A stretch of 6,579 nucleotides of DNA, taken from contig JAMOUF010000246.1 in the NCBI GenBank assembly GCA_027068245.1, positions 1 to 6,579 of the forward strand, in the 5' to 3' direction. This document shows, piece after piece, positions 6,040 through 6,579 of the stretch. A program made the position numbers and the translations under genes. This stretch comes from Campylobacterales bacterium (lineage in GTDB: Bacteria; Campylobacterota; Campylobacteria; Campylobacterales; Nitratiruptoraceae). Below the pieces are notes generated by a model, which was not told the DNA's origin, made no database searches, and worked only from the letters and a program-made list of their open reading frames with translations. Each line of letters starts with the position of its first letter. Within the stretch, counting starts at the first letter, position 1.

Positions 6040-6579
6040 AAATATTGAAGTTTTTTTTCTCACTGCTTTTCGTGTTGGCTATAGCCGCAGGAGTATTCGC
6101 CCTCTATCAAGCAGGGATAATCTATGAGAAGGTGGCCCCAAAAGCCAGGAAGATTGTAGAGTACGAACCTGAACTAACGACGAAGATTTATGACAGGAAC
6201 CATAACCTGATAGCCAACATTTTCGAAAACGAGCACAGGGAGTATGTGAAATACGTGGATATACCGGCCAGGGTCATTGAGGCTTTGCTGGCGATAGAGG
6301 ATACGAACTTTTTCGAGCATAAAGGCATCAATATAGACGCAATCGTTAGAGCCGTGATAAAGGATATAAAGGCCGGAAAGTTCGTAGAGGGTGCCAGCAC
6401 CATAACCCAGCAGCTGGTAAAAAATATGGTTTTGAGCCGGGAGAAGAAGCTCCAAAGAAAAGTGGAGGAGATGATAATAGCCTTAATCGTGGAAAACAGA
6501 CTAAATAAAGAGGAGATTTTGGAAAGATACCTCAACCAAGTCTATTTCGGTCACGGCTATTACGGCATAAAAACGGCTG
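6036..6579 (+). CDS. Class A penicillin-binding protein (PBP1A-like), N-terminal part, 3' truncated by the window edge
   Basis: Bifunctional peptidoglycan synthase, of which only the first 181 codons are present. Residues 5-26 form an uncleaved N-terminal membrane anchor (KFFFSLLFVLAIAAGVFALY), so the catalytic domains face the periplasm. The GT51 glycosyltransferase domain, which polymerises lipid II into glycan strands, is recognised by motif 1 IEDTNFFEHKGI (catalytic Glu88), motif 2 GASTITQQLVKN (119-130), motif 3 RKVEEMIIALIVE (second catalytic Glu145) and the following EILERYLNQVYFGHGYYGI. The transpeptidase domain must lie beyond the window, so its presence is inferred from family architecture; a monofunctional MtgA-type enzyme is less likely given the position after alaS-maf, where pbpA occurs in Campylobacter. 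The start is ATG in the ATGA overlap (4 bases) with the ABC ATPase; the ribosome site is weak, suggesting coupling. Confidence 0.93.
   Translation, partial: MKILKFFFSLLFVLAIAAGVFALYQAGIIYEKVAPKARKIVEYEPELTTKIYDRNHNLIANIFENEHREYVKYVDIPARVIEALLAIEDTNFFEHKGINIDAIVRAVIKDIKAGKFVEGASTITQQLVKNMVLSREKKLQRKVEEMIIALIVENRLNKEEILERYLNQVYFGHGYYGIKTA

Noticed and set aside
6174..6535. Two overlapping - strand open frames under the PBP gene
   Set aside because: The + strand here encodes clear GT51 motifs (EDTNFFEHKG, GASTITQQL, RKVEE). The antisense frames carry no recognisable features.

Overview
The window is a tightly packed stretch of bacterial chromosome with eight protein genes, all on the + strand. 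There is no intergenic gap longer than about 10 bases, and no RNA gene, mobile element, CRISPR array or terminator was seen. The first gene (alaS) enters from the left edge and the last (a class A penicillin-binding protein) runs off the right edge, so neither the operon promoter nor its terminator is in view. The order alaS ... maf ... pbp1A, the style of the Maf and BioF proteins, and the AGG/AGA- and ATA-rich codon use suggest a member of the Campylobacterota (Epsilonproteobacteria). From memory, Campylobacter jejuni has a shorter alaS-maf-pbpA version of this order. The presence of speD, and of a kinase type I associate mainly with archaea, makes a free-living, possibly vent-type lineage plausible; this is inference, not proof.

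Layout: alaS, 5' truncated (1-2358); a four-helix HemJ/CopD-like membrane protein (2358-2828); speD, S-adenosylmethionine decarboxylase (2839-3261); maf, nucleotide pyrophosphatase (3261-3815); a small atypical Ser/Thr-kinase-like protein with a TTG start (3802-4305); bioF, the first biotin-ring enzyme (4298-5374); a compact peptide/nickel-type ABC ATPase with a GTG start (5353-6039); and the N-terminal glycosyltransferase part of a PBP1A-like enzyme (6036-6579, 3' truncated).

Seven junctions were examined. Six overlap (by 1, 1, 14, 8, 22 and 4 bases) and one has a 10-base spacer, so the set very probably forms one translationally coupled transcript. The products do not form a single pathway: they cover tRNA charging, polyamine synthesis, nucleotide house-cleaning, biotin synthesis, transport and cell-wall synthesis. 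This looks like a growth-linked housekeeping operon with accessory genes inserted between a conserved alaS-maf-pbp core. The least understood members are the kinase-like protein, whose catalytic-loop Asp is replaced by Glu, the membrane protein, and the ABC ATPase with no permease nearby. No clear new multi-gene system was found.
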